Of a stretch of DNA of 64,000 nucleotides, positions 43,309 to 51,245 are shown one piece after another. How positions within the stretch are numbered: position 1 is the stretch's first letter; each line of letters begins with the position of its first letter. Source of the stretch: KBS-96 sp963722585 (lineage in GTDB: Bacteria; Acidobacteriota; Terriglobia; Bryobacterales; Bryobacteraceae); the NCBI GenBank assembly GCA_963722585.1, contig CAVRNU010000052.1, forward strand, positions 1 to 64,000. The letters are read 5' to 3'. A program made the position numbers and the translations under genes. The notes under the pieces were generated by a model. The model did no database searches, had not been told where the DNA came from, and saw only the letters and a program-made list of their open reading frames with translations.

Positions 43309-43732
43309 TGATGTGGTGGTGGGATTCCGAGGCTGTGCTGACTGTCGGGGTTGATGAAAAAGTGTGCAGGGTAGAGCCGAAGCGCGTAATGAATGTCAGA
43401 GCCCGAAGAGGGTCAGCCCCGTAGACACGCGATTTTCTGGTTAAATGGTTCAAAGTGTCGGAGATCACATCTGGAGCAGGCGACTCGTCGATTAGCAAGC
43501 CCGCTATACGGTTTGCGCCATCAACAGTTTTCTGGCTTCTTCTCATTACAGCGGTCGTGGCATACACTTTCGGTAACGAAGTCACATCCCAGGAGATGTC
43601 AAAACATCTCGGATGGTAGGACCACGATGAGAAGACACATGGGAAAGCGCCGAAGGGATGAAGGGCGATATACCCGTTCCTGTAAAATTAACGTCTCTGG
43701 CTCAAGACGTAAGCGCCAGCACATTCTTCAAA

Positions 43733-44452
43733 TCAGTGCTTCCGGAGCAATAGAAGAATCACCCAGGTACCCAAGATCAAGAAGCAACTCGCCAAACCGA
43801 TCAACGGAATATTTGAGGTTGTTTTTGTAAGAACCTTGGGGGGAGTGGTCTTTGCGATCTGTTCTTTAGGTGAAGGTTTGGGAATCTTTGCGGAAACACT
43901 ATTTTCAAGTTCCTTAGCAAATGTCTTGAGACGCTCAGAAAGACCATTCTTAGCCGCTGATTTCAGGTCTAATCTCGACGGGCTTACCGTGAGGAGCGTG
44001 ATCAGTTTCATGTCATCTGAAGAAAGTTGGGCCGGAAGATCTATGGCTAAGACTGGAATTCTCGTTCGAGTCACGATCTCAACTGCTTGCGGCATTGGAT
44101 AGGCAAGTTCCAAGGGCACCTTGGTGAACTTGTCGATCCAGGCCCGGAGAATATTTGAGTGTGGGAAAAAGATTACGGGCGAATGATCTGTCGATGCCAG
44201 ATGCCGATTTTCGACCGCAAGCCACAATTCGTGTAGAGAGGTTGATGTATTTTCGAACCGCAGAATTGTTCGATCTTCGTCGACAAATACCACACTGATT
44301 TGGTAGAAACCTTTCGGGGTCGATTTTGCGCCGGGGATTTCTATTTGATGCTGAATGTGGATTCGTTCGGAGACGTTACCAAGTGCGAGGATGGCACACG
44401 CCGTGATGATCGATGCCGCCCTGAGAAATACAGACGCTACCACGGCTTTCAT
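43733..44452 (-). CDS. putative membrane-anchored protein with signal peptide (239 aa)
   Basis: An N-terminal hydrophobic segment (about residues 5-26) looks like a signal peptide or anchor. A beta-rich extracytoplasmic domain follows (about 30-165), then a Lys/Pro/Thr-rich stalk (about 170-210) and a C-terminal transmembrane helix ending in Arg/Lys ('LIGLASCFLILGTWVILLLLRKH'). This is the layout of a surface protein held by a C-terminal anchor. No enzymatic motif is visible. It stands alone between remnants. Confidence 0.6.
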   Translation of the reverse strand: MKAVVASVFLRAASIITACAILALGNVSERIHIQHQIEIPGAKSTPKGFYQISVVFVDEDRTILRFENTSTSLHELWLAVENRHLASTDHSPVIFFPHSNILRAWIDKFTKVPLELAYPMPQAVEIVTRTRIPVLAIDLPAQLSSDDMKLITLLTVSPSRLDLKSAAKNGLSERLKTFAKELENSVSAKIPKPSPKEQIAKTTPPKVLTKTTSNIPLIGLASCFLILGTWVILLLLRKH

Positions 44453-44925
44453 GAGCCTATCACGAACGCCAGAAGGGTGGATGTAGCGTCAAAAACTTGA
44501 TTTTCTTCACCGCTAAGTATTTCGGTGAAGGAAGAAATAATTCGCCTGAGAAAGGAAGGCAAGAGATGCTTGGTTGTTCCAAAGGAACAGTTAGCTTTCA
44601 TTGTGGAGCAGGTCAAAAGGACAAATACCGTGCTCGTCGCAACATGTCCATGTCCTGGGCATCTGGTGCTCACTATGATGACTTCACGTTCACAGACACA
44701 CTCTTTCCGGGAATGTGGAATCGAGTTCAGGTTGTGCTTTCTCCGGCGAAATCCGATGATTTAGAACACGTAGCTATTTACTCGCTGACACGACCGACAA
44801 CATCATTCTGAACAGGCGATAGGACGACGCAAGAATCGACAAAGGTTGGGGTTCAGGCGCTTCGATTTCCTGGGTCACGAGCGACGAAGAGAGCCGGGGC
44901 ACCAGGACTGTGAAAATAATCGGGC
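44453..44925. other. gap with one doubtful small frame
   Basis: A plus-strand frame at 44525-44764 begins 'MKEEIIRLRKEGKRCLVVPKEQ' and is protein-like for about 50 codons, then loses that character. It could be a frameshifted remnant of a small gene. I do not call it as a functional CDS. Confidence 0.35.
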
Positions 44926-45225
44926 ATGTCTCTCGCCTTTTTCCATTTCACCCGCTGGTTTCTCCGCGTCTTGATGTGGCTTGCGGTCGCCACCCAGGTC
45001 TTCCTTGCGGTCCTGCTTTATCGCGTACACCAAAGTCAGCGTCTCCCTGTTTTTTTGATTCTAATTCCGTTAACTGCTGTGATGGCGCGGCGCTATATGA
45101 AGCGCGATATGGTTGTCATGCCCAATCCTGCCGAACCGAGAAAAATGGTGCTTCGCTTGTCGCTTCTGTGGACGGCGATGATCGCGGCTATTGCAGTCAC
45201 GGTGTACGTGATCCACGTGATTTAG
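44926..45225 (+). CDS. small integral membrane protein (99 aa, three helices)
   Basis: Three hydrophobic segments (about residues 10-30, 40-56 and 76-98) separated by short basic loops ('RRYMKRDMV', 'PAEPRKMVLR') predict an inner-membrane protein with positive loops on the cytoplasmic side. No ribosome site is evident, but the codon pattern and hydrophobic periodicity look real. Family not recognised. Confidence 0.5.
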   Translation: MSLAFFHFTRWFLRVLMWLAVATQVFLAVLLYRVHQSQRLPVFLILIPLTAVMARRYMKRDMVVMPNPAEPRKMVLRLSLLWTAMIAAIAVTVYVIHVI

Positions 45226-45259
45226 GAAATCAGCGATTATCAAGGTGGGCAGCCCGGTC

Positions 45260-46361
45260 TCACCAAATACCTGCTGATTCAGCGTCATAGAACGCTAAGT
45301 TCAATTTGCGATATGAGCGCGAAGATACTATGCGTTCCGCCTTTCTTATGATCTCTTTATTTCGGTCGCTTGTCGGACTACCGTACAAGCTCACGAAGAG
45401 ATGCCGGACACCACTTCTAGAGATTGCATCGGCAATGTGTTGATCTGAATCCCCAAGTGAGTGACCGAAGATAAAGAGGATGCCGTCGCAGTTCTCTAGT
45501 TTCCCAAAGCAAAAGCTGAGATATCGACTTCTTGATGTGTGTCCCAGCTTTTGCTCGTTGCGACCTTCACACACGAAGAGAGGTACTCTGCCTTCACGTA
45601 TGCGCTGACCAATTTGCTGGATGAGCCGCCCTTCCGGAGCATCGGCTTGATATTTGACCTTCTCCAACCTTCCGTTCTGCTCAAAGACGTGAAGTGCGCC
45701 GTGCAGATAGAAGACCTTCTGCCAAGGGACGTCATCCCATTCAAGCATCCCGTCGACGGACTTGAAGCCGTCGCTGAAGGCTCTCGTCAAACCGTTGTCT
45801 GGCTGAACAAGGGTCCAATATAAGAGCAGGTCATAGTTTAACGTGAAGATGAGTTCAAATTTGCGTAGAAATTGAGCGGTTCTCCTCATGCGAACAGGAT
45901 CAACCTCAAAGATGTGAGTAGGATGGGTTTCGTGAATGGCTTGGATCAATGCATTCTTCAAGAACTCTGCATCGGATCGCATTAATTCTCCGAACTCAGC
46001 CACCTCATAAACGGTGACCACAGAAGCAGCGATCTCCAAGTTCCGAATGGCTAATGGGAATGCCCGGTAGATCGTAGAAAGTAGCGACTCTCAGGCTCTA
46101 AGCCTTGATAGGCTCAGAGCAATTTTCTTTTCCGAGAAAAAAGGAGAGTCGCTAATGAAGAAACCATTGGCTAATTCGAAATCCGTTGTCCCAAAGAGGT
46201 TGAATACGTCTTCAATGTGCGAGGCGTTAGACCAGTCGACTGACTGAAACAGAGCTTTATACGAAAAAATGTCAGGACTGTACGCGATACTGAAACCGTT
46301 CCCAACCAATAGGGTGGGAAGATTTTGGAGTTACGCTCTTACTCTCTTCTAGAGCTTCTTC
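45260..46361 (-). pseudogene. DUF4917-family protein, multiply disrupted
   Basis: Two blocks of one gene. 46091-46309 has 'GNGFSIAYSPDIFSYKALF' and 'IEDVFNLFGTTDFELA'; 45260-46047 continues 'IRNLEIAASVVTVYEV' ... 'IFTLNYDLLLYWTL' ... 'VFYLHGALHVF' ... 'LFIFGHSLGDSDQHIADAI', the order of DUF4917 proteins, which resemble SIR2-fold NAD-binding proteins. A 112-bp insertion (46056-46167) splits them. Upstream, 'YEEALEES' near the IS66 boundary is out of frame with the rest, so there is a frameshift near 46330, and the very start is lost at the IS66 end (46362). SIR2-like proteins are frequent in phage defence, but this copy cannot be functional. Confidence 0.82.
46056..46167. mobile_element. 112-bp MITE-like insertion with foldable three-way structure
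   Basis: TGGCTAAT flanks it on both sides (46048-46055, 46168-46175), an 8-bp duplication, and removing one unit restores the DUF4917 reading frame. Inside, TAGCGACTCTC (46082-46092) pairs with GAGAGTCGCTA (46144-46154). Between these lie two hairpins: 46095-46104 with 46111-46120 (one mismatch, a G-U on the minus strand), and TTTTCT (46123-46128) with AGAAAA (46135-46140). It encodes no protein and has no obvious inverted repeats at its extreme ends. Confidence 0.75.
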
Positions 46362-46419
46362 GTAAGCGTCTCGTAAACCCCTATAGCAAAACCGAGCGGA
46401 TCTGTGGATAGTGGTTTAC

Positions 46420-46746
46420 ATGAAAGAAACCACAGGGGAGCAGCAGACACGCTCTCGAATAGAGTACTGGAGCGAGCAAGATGCGCAGCAAGAACGCAGC
46501 GGGCTTTCGGTGAAGCAGTTTTGCGAAGCGCAGCGGATTACCGAACAGACCTTTTACGTTTGGCGCAAGCGCCTGCGGGAAGCGGCGCCGGTGCGGTTTG
46601 CGTTGGTGGAGACAGGACCAGCGGAGTGCAAGTCGTCCGCGGAAGGCGGCTTGGAGTTGGTGCTGGCGAGAGGTGAGCGACTACGAATCAGCTCCGGCGT
46701 GGACACGGCACTTCTGCGCACGGTGCTGGAAGTGCTGCGGGGATGA
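46420..46746 (+). CDS. tnpA: IS66 TnpA accessory protein
   Basis: 108 aa from the ATG at 46420. 'SGLSVKQFCEAQRITEQTFYVWRKRLRE' is the HTH of IS66 orf1 proteins (IS3-orfA/TnpA-like). The stop overlaps the tnpB start as ATGA. A GTG at 46411 is an alternative start. Role: DNA binding in transposition together with TnpB and TnpC. Confidence 0.85.
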   Translation: MKETTGEQQTRSRIEYWSEQDAQQERSGLSVKQFCEAQRITEQTFYVWRKRLREAAPVRFALVETGPAECKSSAEGGLELVLARGERLRISSGVDTALLRTVLEVLRG

Positions 46747-47820
46747 TTCACCTGCCGGCCAGCGTGCGGGTGTATTTGTGCCTGGACCCGTGCGATATGC
46801 GAAAGAGCTTTGACAGCTTGCACGCGCTGGTGCGGGATCATCTGGAGTTGGATGCCTATGCCGGACATTTGGTGGTCTTCACGAGCCGCCGGCGTGACCG
46901 CGTGAAGATTTTGTACTGGGGTGTGTCACGAATGTAAGTGAAAACTTGCAGAGCTGTACTGAAGATGGGAGAAGGCCTCCCGGAGTCGGCTTTCAGGAGT
47001 CGGCTTCAAACCACCCGGAGCTGCTGCGTTCAAAAGGCGTGGTGGTGAACGTCCGAGGAAAAGGCGTCCGATAAGGGCGTCAGGTGAGCGTTGAGAAGAT
47101 GAGCGAAAGCGAACCGTCCGATGACGCATCGTCAAGGATTCAAGGCACTGTCAAAACTGGAGCCGCCCAGTAGCTCCAGGATGAGCCGGGAAGAAACCTG
47201 CTTACTGGCCCGGCGGCAGTCGGTGTTTAGGCGGCATGAGCTCAACGCAGGCTTTGGTGCGGAACGTGAGAACCTCGCTCTGGATGAAAAGGGAAATGAC
47301 AAGTGGCAGACACCATGAGGAAGAATACCGATGCCAGAGCGAGGGGCGGAGCTGCTCATAGTAGCGATGAAGCTCTTGTAATGAGAGAGGAGCGAAGGGG
47401 CGGCGTTGTCCAGTTGAGCAAGGTTGCCAACCCGCAAGCGGGGATGAGGAACCGGACCTCGACGAAACCTTATGTAATTGCGAAACGCGCAGTGTGGGAG
47501 GCATACCAGCAAGTAAAGGCCAACCGGGGTGCTGCCGGCATCGATGATGAAACTATCGCGATGTTTGAGCAGAACCTGTCGAAGAATTTGTACAAGCTGT
47601 GGAACCGGATGTCGTCGGGTTCGTATTTCCCGCCGCCGGTGAAGCAGGTAGAAATTCCGAAGGCAAAGGGCGGCACAAGAAAGCTGGGAATTCCCACTGT
47701 GTCGGATCGGATCGCGCAGACCGTGGTCAAGCAAATCATCGAGCCGAAGTTGGACCCGATATTTCATCCGGATTCGTATGGATATCGGCCCGGAAGATCG
47801 GCAAAACAGGCGAGTCGCCG

Positions 47821-49680
47821 TCACCAGAAAGCGGTGCTGGCAATATCGACTGGGTGGTCGAGTTTGACATCAAGGCAGCCTTCGATCAAATCGATCATGG
47901 CCTCTTGATGAAAGCGGTTCGCAGCCACATCAAGGAAGACTGGATCCTGCTGTATATCGAGCGGTGGCTTACTGCGCCGTTTGAGACAACGGAAGGCACT
48001 CAAATGCCACGGGAGCGTGGCACGCCGCAAGGCGGGGTGGTCAGTCCCCTTACACAAAAGGTAATTTGGGTCGCCGGCCGAAGTCGAACCGCCGTTTGAC
48101 GGTGGGCCTGAAGGAATGGGGATACTGTGGCGAATCGTGATGTCGTTTTCCCCCACCAGAACTTCTTTGACCACCAGGCGTACGATCCGCTGACGTTCGG
48201 CGACATCCAGCGTTTCGGCATTACTGCGCAAGCGTGCGAGAAACGCCGTAAGGGTTTCGGCCAGTCGCAGGAATGCAGCCCGATCGTTGATTTGCTCAGT
48301 GATGGCTTGCAACTCCGAGCGAAGCATTTGTTCACGATTGCGTAGCGCTGGCATGCGCTGCCGCAAGTGTTCGATCGACAAGAGCCCTTCCTGGTAAGCA
48401 GTTAGCAGTCGCTCAATGCCTTTGCCAACCTGTATCAGTTCCCGCTGCAAACTCTGCTCGCGTTTTTTGGTCGGATCAGACGCACGCGCTGCTGCCAGCC
48501 GACGATCGAGTTCCTGTTGTATCAGGGTCGGGTCTTCCAGCAGGCGGATCACCTCGGCCCAGACAATCTGGTCAAGCAGGTCCTGTCGAACGAGCCGGCG
48601 GTTATCGCAAACAGGACCGCCCAGTTTTCGCCAGCCATCGGAGCCAATGCACTTGTAGTAGTGGATTTTGCGCGCACTCGTGTACGTCGATGTACGCGAG
48701 AAGGCGTAGCCACATTTCTGACAGCTGACCAGCCCCTGCACCACACTGGGCTCGATGGTGCGCCGGCGCGATCGAATTTTATTTTCTTGCAGAAGCTCTT
48801 GCGCACGGGAGAAGCTCTCTTCGCTAACCACGGCTGGTACCGGGATCTCGATCCACTCTTCGCGCGGGCGTTCGTGACCTACTGTCGCACTGGGCACAGT
48901 GACACCCCGCCGACGTTGTGGGCGCATCACGCGGCTCCCCGTAGAGACGCGCGTCTTGCCGAAGCAGGCGACGCCGCGGTAAGCGGGGTTGCGCAGTACC
49001 GCCCAGACGGTCGAGCGTTCCCAGCGAGCACTCTCTTTGCGAGTGGGGATACTTTCGGCGTTCAGCCGGCGCGTGATCTCGCCAATACTGAATCCTTGCA
49101 CTGTATACATCTCATAGATGCGCTGCACTACACGAGCCTCGGCTTCATACACGGTATAAGCGGCCGGCGCCTCATCGGTTTTTCGGATATAACGATAGCC
49201 ATACGGAGCGCCGCTCAGCACGCTGATCTCGCCAGTGTGCGCCCGGTGTCGCTTACCGCGGCGTGACCGCTCCAGGATCTGTGCCCGCTCATATTCGGCA
49301 ATCATCCCCTGGAACTGCACCAGCAGCTGATCTTCCGCACTGTCGCCTTGCGGCGCTTTCATAAACAGCGTCTCGACTCCATGGCGGGCCAGTTCCTCGA
49401 TCAGCAGAATCTGATACGCATACTTCCGACTGAGGCGGTCCGGCGCGTACGCAAGCACAACCTGGATGTGCCCTTCGGCGGCCAGGTCCCGCACCCGCTC
49501 CAAGCCGGGCCGCTCCAATGTCGCTCCACTATAGCCTTCATCTTCGAAGACCCACTCTTCGGGCACCTCCAGATCGTGTTTCTTGGCGAATTCGATCAGC
49601 GAAGCGGTCTGGCTCGCAATCGTGTTCTCCTCGCGCTGCTGCTCGGATGAGACCCGTGCGTAGATGGCTGCCATCCTCAT
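47821..49680 (-). CDS. large serine recombinase
   Basis: 619 codons as read. The N-terminal resolvase domain has 'IYARVSSEQQ' with the catalytic Ser11 and 'APDRLSRKYAYQILL'. A recombinase domain follows ('GAPYGYRYIRK', 'LNAESIPTRK...WERSTVWAVLRNPAYRGVACFG'), then a zinc-ribbon ('VSCQKCGYAF...YYKCIGSD') and a long coiled coil (about 385-480). The element ends at 48050 without a stop in this frame, so the last ~76 codons are antisense RT-gene sequence and the real C terminus depends on where the element sits. The start is the ATG at 49680 or Met3. Confidence 0.85.
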   Translation of the reverse strand: MRMAAIYARVSSEQQREENTIASQTASLIEFAKKHDLEVPEEWVFEDEGYSGATLERPGLERVRDLAAEGHIQVVLAYAPDRLSRKYAYQILLIEELARHGVETLFMKAPQGDSAEDQLLVQFQGMIAEYERAQILERSRRGKRHRAHTGEISVLSGAPYGYRYIRKTDEAPAAYTVYEAEARVVQRIYEMYTVQGFSIGEITRRLNAESIPTRKESARWERSTVWAVLRNPAYRGVACFGKTRVSTGSRVMRPQRRRGVTVPSATVGHERPREEWIEIPVPAVVSEESFSRAQELLQENKIRSRRRTIEPSVVQGLVSCQKCGYAFSRTSTYTSARKIHYYKCIGSDGWRKLGGPVCDNRRLVRQDLLDQIVWAEVIRLLEDPTLIQQELDRRLAAARASDPTKKREQSLQRELIQVGKGIERLLTAYQEGLLSIEHLRQRMPALRNREQMLRSELQAITEQINDRAAFLRLAETLTAFLARLRSNAETLDVAERQRIVRLVVKEVLVGENDITIRHSIPIPSGPPSNGGSTSAGDPNYLLCKGTDHPALRRATLPWHLSAFRCLKRRSKPPLDIQQDPVFLDVAANRFHQEAMIDLIEGCLDVKLDHPVDIASTAFW

Positions 49681-49831
49681 TGTCGGACTCCTTTAGGCAT
49701 CCACCGACAGGGTGTTCCCGCGTGGGCACCAGAATATCGTAGGCCTGCGCGAGTTTTGATTCGAGCAGGCGATCAAATGAATAGGAAACGTGAATTTGCC
49801 ATGAGCCGCTTTTGAGCCCTGGCTCAGCCAT
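49538..49831 (-). CDS. short frame between HTH gene and recombinase
   Basis: Its ATG overlaps the HTH gene stop (ATGGCTGA arrangement), and the first ~50 codons ('SYSFDRLLESKLAQAYDIL') look protein-like and lie outside other genes. The last half is the out-of-frame shadow of the recombinase start. It may be a small coupled accessory protein. Whether it really runs to 49538 is doubtful. Confidence 0.35.
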   Translation of the reverse strand: MAEPGLKSGSWQIHVSYSFDRLLESKLAQAYDILVPTREHPVGGCLKESDNEDGSHLRTGLIRAAARGEHDCEPDRFADRIRQETRSGGARRVGLRR

Positions 49832-50153
49832 GTTTTCTTAGGGTGCGTAGAAACGAGTTCAACGCGGCTGTCACGATCGCTCCAATGGTTAGGCCGCTGC
49901 TCTGCGCATATCTCCGCAGCCGTTCCACTGTACTCGGCGGAAGCTTGAGCGTGATCGGCACGGTAACTTCGGCAACTTCGACCGGCCCATCCAACTCCGA
50001 TGCCTCCTCCAAGTATCGATAGGCTTGACGCTCCGACAGATTGAACTTGCGCGACAGGCGCTGCACTGCCTCGGGCATTGCAATATGGCTTTGAAGGAGG
50101 CCTAGAGCAGCATTCAGCTGCCGAGCCTTCTCCATCTTGGTCGAACGGGCCAT
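49824..50153 (-). CDS. small HTH protein of the serine-recombinase element
   Basis: 109 aa. An N-terminal helical region with 'AVQRLSRKFNLSERQAYRYLEEA' reads as a helix-turn-helix; the C-terminal 'VPITLKLPPSTVERLRRYAQSSGLTIGAIVTAALNSFLR' reads as a ribbon-helix-helix. It probably represses the element's promoter or helps place the recombinase. It precedes the recombinase on the same strand. Confidence 0.7.
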   Translation of the reverse strand: MARSTKMEKARQLNAALGLLQSHIAMPEAVQRLSRKFNLSERQAYRYLEEASELDGPVEVAEVTVPITLKLPPSTVERLRRYAQSSGLTIGAIVTAALNSFLRTLRKHG

Positions 50154-51245
50154 ATGTCATAAACATATTACTTCTTAAGGCGGAGGTCAAGCACAGAGTG
50201 CTTTGCTCGCCAGCCCGTGACTATGCGTTCGAACTGAAAGTTACCTTTTGTGTAAAGGGAGTGATCAGTCCGATTTTGATGAACCTGTTCATGCATTATG
50301 CGTTCGACGTCTGGATGAAACGGAACAATCCTTCGTGTCCGTTTGCCCGTTACGCGGATGACGCGGTTGTCCACTGTAGCAGTAGAGAGCAGGCGGAGCA
50401 AGTCATGCGGTCCATCGCGTCACGGCTGGCGGAATGTGGATTGACGATGCATCCAGAGAAGTCCCGAGTCGTATACTGCCAGGACAGCAACCGCACGGAA
50501 GCCTTTCAGTATGTGCATTTCACCTTCCTTGGTTATACATTCCGGCCAAGGAAAGCCATGAGCAAGCAGCAGCGGGTATTTACCAGTTTCCTGCCTGGTG
50601 TGAGCGGCGATGCGGTGAAGCGCATGCGGAAGGTGGTGCGAGGCTGGCGCATTCCTCGCCAGACGCCGGCGACGTTGGCCGAACTGGCAGAGCGATACAA
50701 CTCGGTGATACGAGGGTGGTGGGAATACTACGGCGCATTCTATCAGACTGCGATGCGAGAGCTCTTTCAATACATTGATCAAAAGCTCGAGCAGTGGGCC
50801 AGACGCAAGTACAAGACGCTGTCGCGGCATAAGCGGCGCAGCGTGGAATGGCTCTCCAAGGTGAAGAATGACTGCCCGGGGTTGTTCCTCCATTGGCGTG
50901 TGTTCGAGAACCAGGTTGGATAACAAGAGCCGTGTAAATCGAGAGATTTACGCACGGTTCTGTGAGGGGCTCAGGGTGAAACTCCCTGGGCCTACTCGAC
51001 ATCGCGATGGTTTTGCTCTATAGAGCAAGCGATTAGAGGAAGGCACCTATGCGATGCCGGCGGCCGAGAGTCCGGGAGAGCGCCGGCGAGAGATCACTGC
51101 GCAAGAGTTAGGGGCGCTGTTGAGCGGAATCGATCTGAAGCAGGCCGGGCGGCGCAAGCGATATCAACGTCCTGCATAAAAAACGAATTCATATCATTTT
51201 GTTCTTGGCATTGAGTAAGTAAGTGACTAAACTGATTACTTACTG

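Larger units (their letters stand above)
48050..50255 (-). mobile_element. serine-recombinase element with 16-bp inverted ends
   Basis: 2206 bp inserted in the intron RT gene. The left end TTACACAAAAGGTAAT (48050-48065) and the reverse complement of the right end (50240-50255) agree at 15 of 16 positions, with further partial agreement outside and inside. The host sequence next to it is present twice in diverged form (48034-48047 and 50258-50271, 12 of 14 alike), both coding for 'GVxSP'. It carries a large serine recombinase, a short overlapping frame and an HTH gene, all on the minus strand. Confidence 0.7.
47303..50923 (+). pseudogene. ltrA: group II intron reverse transcriptase/maturase, frameshifted and split
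   Basis: The 5' half covers RT motifs 0-4: 'KRAVWEAYQQVKANRGAAGIDDE', 'IPKAKGGTRKLGIPTVSDRIAQTVV', 'YGYRPGRSAKQA', then after two single-base frame changes (between about 47815 and 47860) 'DWVVEFDIKAAFDQIDH' and 'GTPQGGVVSPL'. The serine-recombinase element interrupts here. The 3' half resumes at about 50257 with 'GVISPILMNLFMHYAFDVWM', the catalytic 'YADDAVVHC', thumb and maturase parts. Catalytic Asp residues survive, but the gene cannot be translated whole. Confidence 0.88.
46921..51000 (+). mobile_element. group II intron with split reverse-transcriptase gene
   Basis: The 5' end reads GTGTG, matching the GUGYG consensus. Domain V is recognisable at about 50931-50962 (GAGCCGTG ... GAGA loop ... 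CACGGTTC), followed by a domain VI stem (about 50963-50996) and the 3' end at ...CGAC. Borders are confirmed by the continuous TnpB frame across 46920/51001. The intron ORF starts near 47303 and ends at 50923. A 2206-bp serine-recombinase element (48050-50255) sits inside it. Without this, the intron is about 1.87 kb, a normal bacterial size. Confidence 0.88.
46743..51179 (+). pseudogene. tnpB: IS66 TnpB, split by group II intron and carrying a nonsense codon
   Basis: Exon 1 (46743-46920) gives 'RVYLCLDPCDMRKSFDSLHALV' ... 'RVKILYW'. Exon 2 (51001-51179) continues in the same frame with 'DRDGFAL', then TAG at 51021-51023 where TnpB normally has Trp, then 'SKRLEEGTYAMPAA' to the native stop. 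Joining base 46920 to 51001 restores the reading frame exactly, which fixes the intron borders. Because of the TAG the spliced mRNA would still not give full TnpB. Confidence 0.88.

Noticed and set aside
43193..43585. 130-codon minus-strand frame
   Set aside because: No ribosome site, no motif, and it overlaps a better frame at 43066-43308. Not enough support to call.
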